From contig JAMPKV010000039.1 in the NCBI GenBank assembly GCA_039962225.1, positions 1 through 47,852 of the forward strand: DNA of 47,852 bases, written 5' to 3'. Of this stretch, positions 47,548-47,852 are shown piece after piece. Under the pieces are notes generated by a model that did no database searches, was not told the origin of the DNA, and saw only the letters and a program-made list of their open reading frames with translations. The position numbers and the translations under genes are program-made. Every line of letters begins with the position of its first letter. The stretch's first letter is position 1. Origin of the DNA: Microcoleus sp. AS-A8 (lineage in GTDB: Bacteria; Cyanobacteriota; Cyanobacteriia; Cyanobacteriales; Coleofasciculaceae).

Positions 47548-47852
47548 GAGGTGAATATTGGGAGCAAGTAAAACAAATAGAGCCTGAAAATCTAGTATTT
47601 TTGGATGAAATGGGCGTTTTACTGGGTTTGACTAGAACCCATGCTCGCAGCCCTTATGGAACTCGAGTATATGACCTAAAACCGTTTTACCGAGGGGCGA
47701 AAGTCACAGTGATCGGAGCGGTAAGCCTAAAACAAGTTTTAGCAGTAATGACCTTAAATGGCTCAATGGATGGAGATGCCTTTGAAATTTTTATCGAAAA
47801 ATGCTTAGTGCCTCAGTTATGGTCAGGCGCTGTGGTTGTTATGGATAATCTT
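47493..47852 (+). CDS. IS630 transposase, frame 2 (DDE catalytic part, incomplete)
   Basis: In the -1 frame from the A8 tract the protein continues KKTLRSTQGATERVQKLRGE and reaches the catalytic segment NLVFLDEMGVLLGL with the first Asp. GAVVVMDNL with the second Asp stands at the window end. The third acidic residue (in the DFNPIE-type motif) is not in the window. No independent start codon is needed if it is made by -1 frameshifting. Confidence 0.82.

Larger units (their letters stand above)
47101..47852 (+). mobile_element. IS630-family insertion sequence, left (5') part, cut by window end
   Basis: This part carries the left inverted repeat, the transposase start and two catalytic-domain segments. 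It breaks off at base 47852 within the transposase. A complete IS630 of this type is about 1.1 kb. Joining this part to bases 1-111 leaves roughly 150 bp of coding sequence missing if both belong to one copy. Confidence 0.9.

Overview
The window looks like an accessory replicon, most likely a plasmid, of a filamentous cyanobacterium. HIP1 palindromes (GCGATCGC) recur throughout (for example near 308, 3286, 8595, 9361, 11105, 33002, 43342). XisH/XisI genes, typical cyanobacterial ParA/ParB, ribbon-helix-helix plasmid proteins and an IS630 of cyanobacterial type point the same way. No rRNA, tRNA, ribosomal-protein or central-metabolism gene was seen. The first ~90 bases encode the C-terminus of an IS630-family transposase and the last ~750 bases encode the N-terminal and middle parts of one in the same orientation, with matching 18-bp terminal inverted repeats. 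The sequence may therefore be a circular plasmid, or a contig, opened inside an IS630 copy.

Layout: 1-1.4 kb, IS630 tail, drmC and an EVE-domain gene. 1.6-10 kb, maintenance functions: parB/parA, two tyrosine recombinases, small ribbon-helix-helix proteins, a probable replication initiator with upstream GCGTACC repeats, and an AT-rich non-coding stretch. 10.2-16.7 kb, a tightly packed operon: actin-like ParM-type ATPase, possible ParR-like partner, seven small unknown proteins, two membrane proteins and a membrane-anchored P-loop ATPase, ending at a dense array of GTTCC/GGAAC repeats. 17-17.6 kb, a GIY-YIG nuclease on the other strand. 18.2-25.6 kb, an eight-gene co-directional cluster: nucleotidyltransferase-like protein, XRE/ImmA-IrrE regulator-protease, zinc/DUF4186-like protein, radical SAM enzyme, DPPW-type SAM methyltransferase-like protein, ASCH protein, small P-loop kinase and dGTPase. 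I do not recognise this combination as a described system, and it is the best candidate for something new. 26.1-28.1 kb, a DUF4157 protein resembling cargo of extracellular contractile injection systems, with a possibly nuclease-like C-terminus.

28.8-46 kb holds a class 1 DISARM anti-phage locus: XRE regulator, drmD helicase, drmMI methylase, then an insert (winged-helix membrane protein, antisense xisH/xisI, a decayed drmA fragment, two small membrane proteins, a fused ABC ATPase-permease), then intact drmA and drmB. drmC is at the opposite end of the window, so the standard order drmD-drmMI-drmA-drmB-drmC is restored if the ends join across the IS630. Near that junction a pentapeptide-repeat/HNH gene is cut off inside its HNH domain, and drmC appears to take its start codon from the IS end.

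Together the genes describe a plasmid carrying two partition modules, site-specific recombination, and stacked defence or conflict functions: DISARM, dGTPase, base-recognition domains (EVE, ASCH), XisHI and an injection-system-type cargo.
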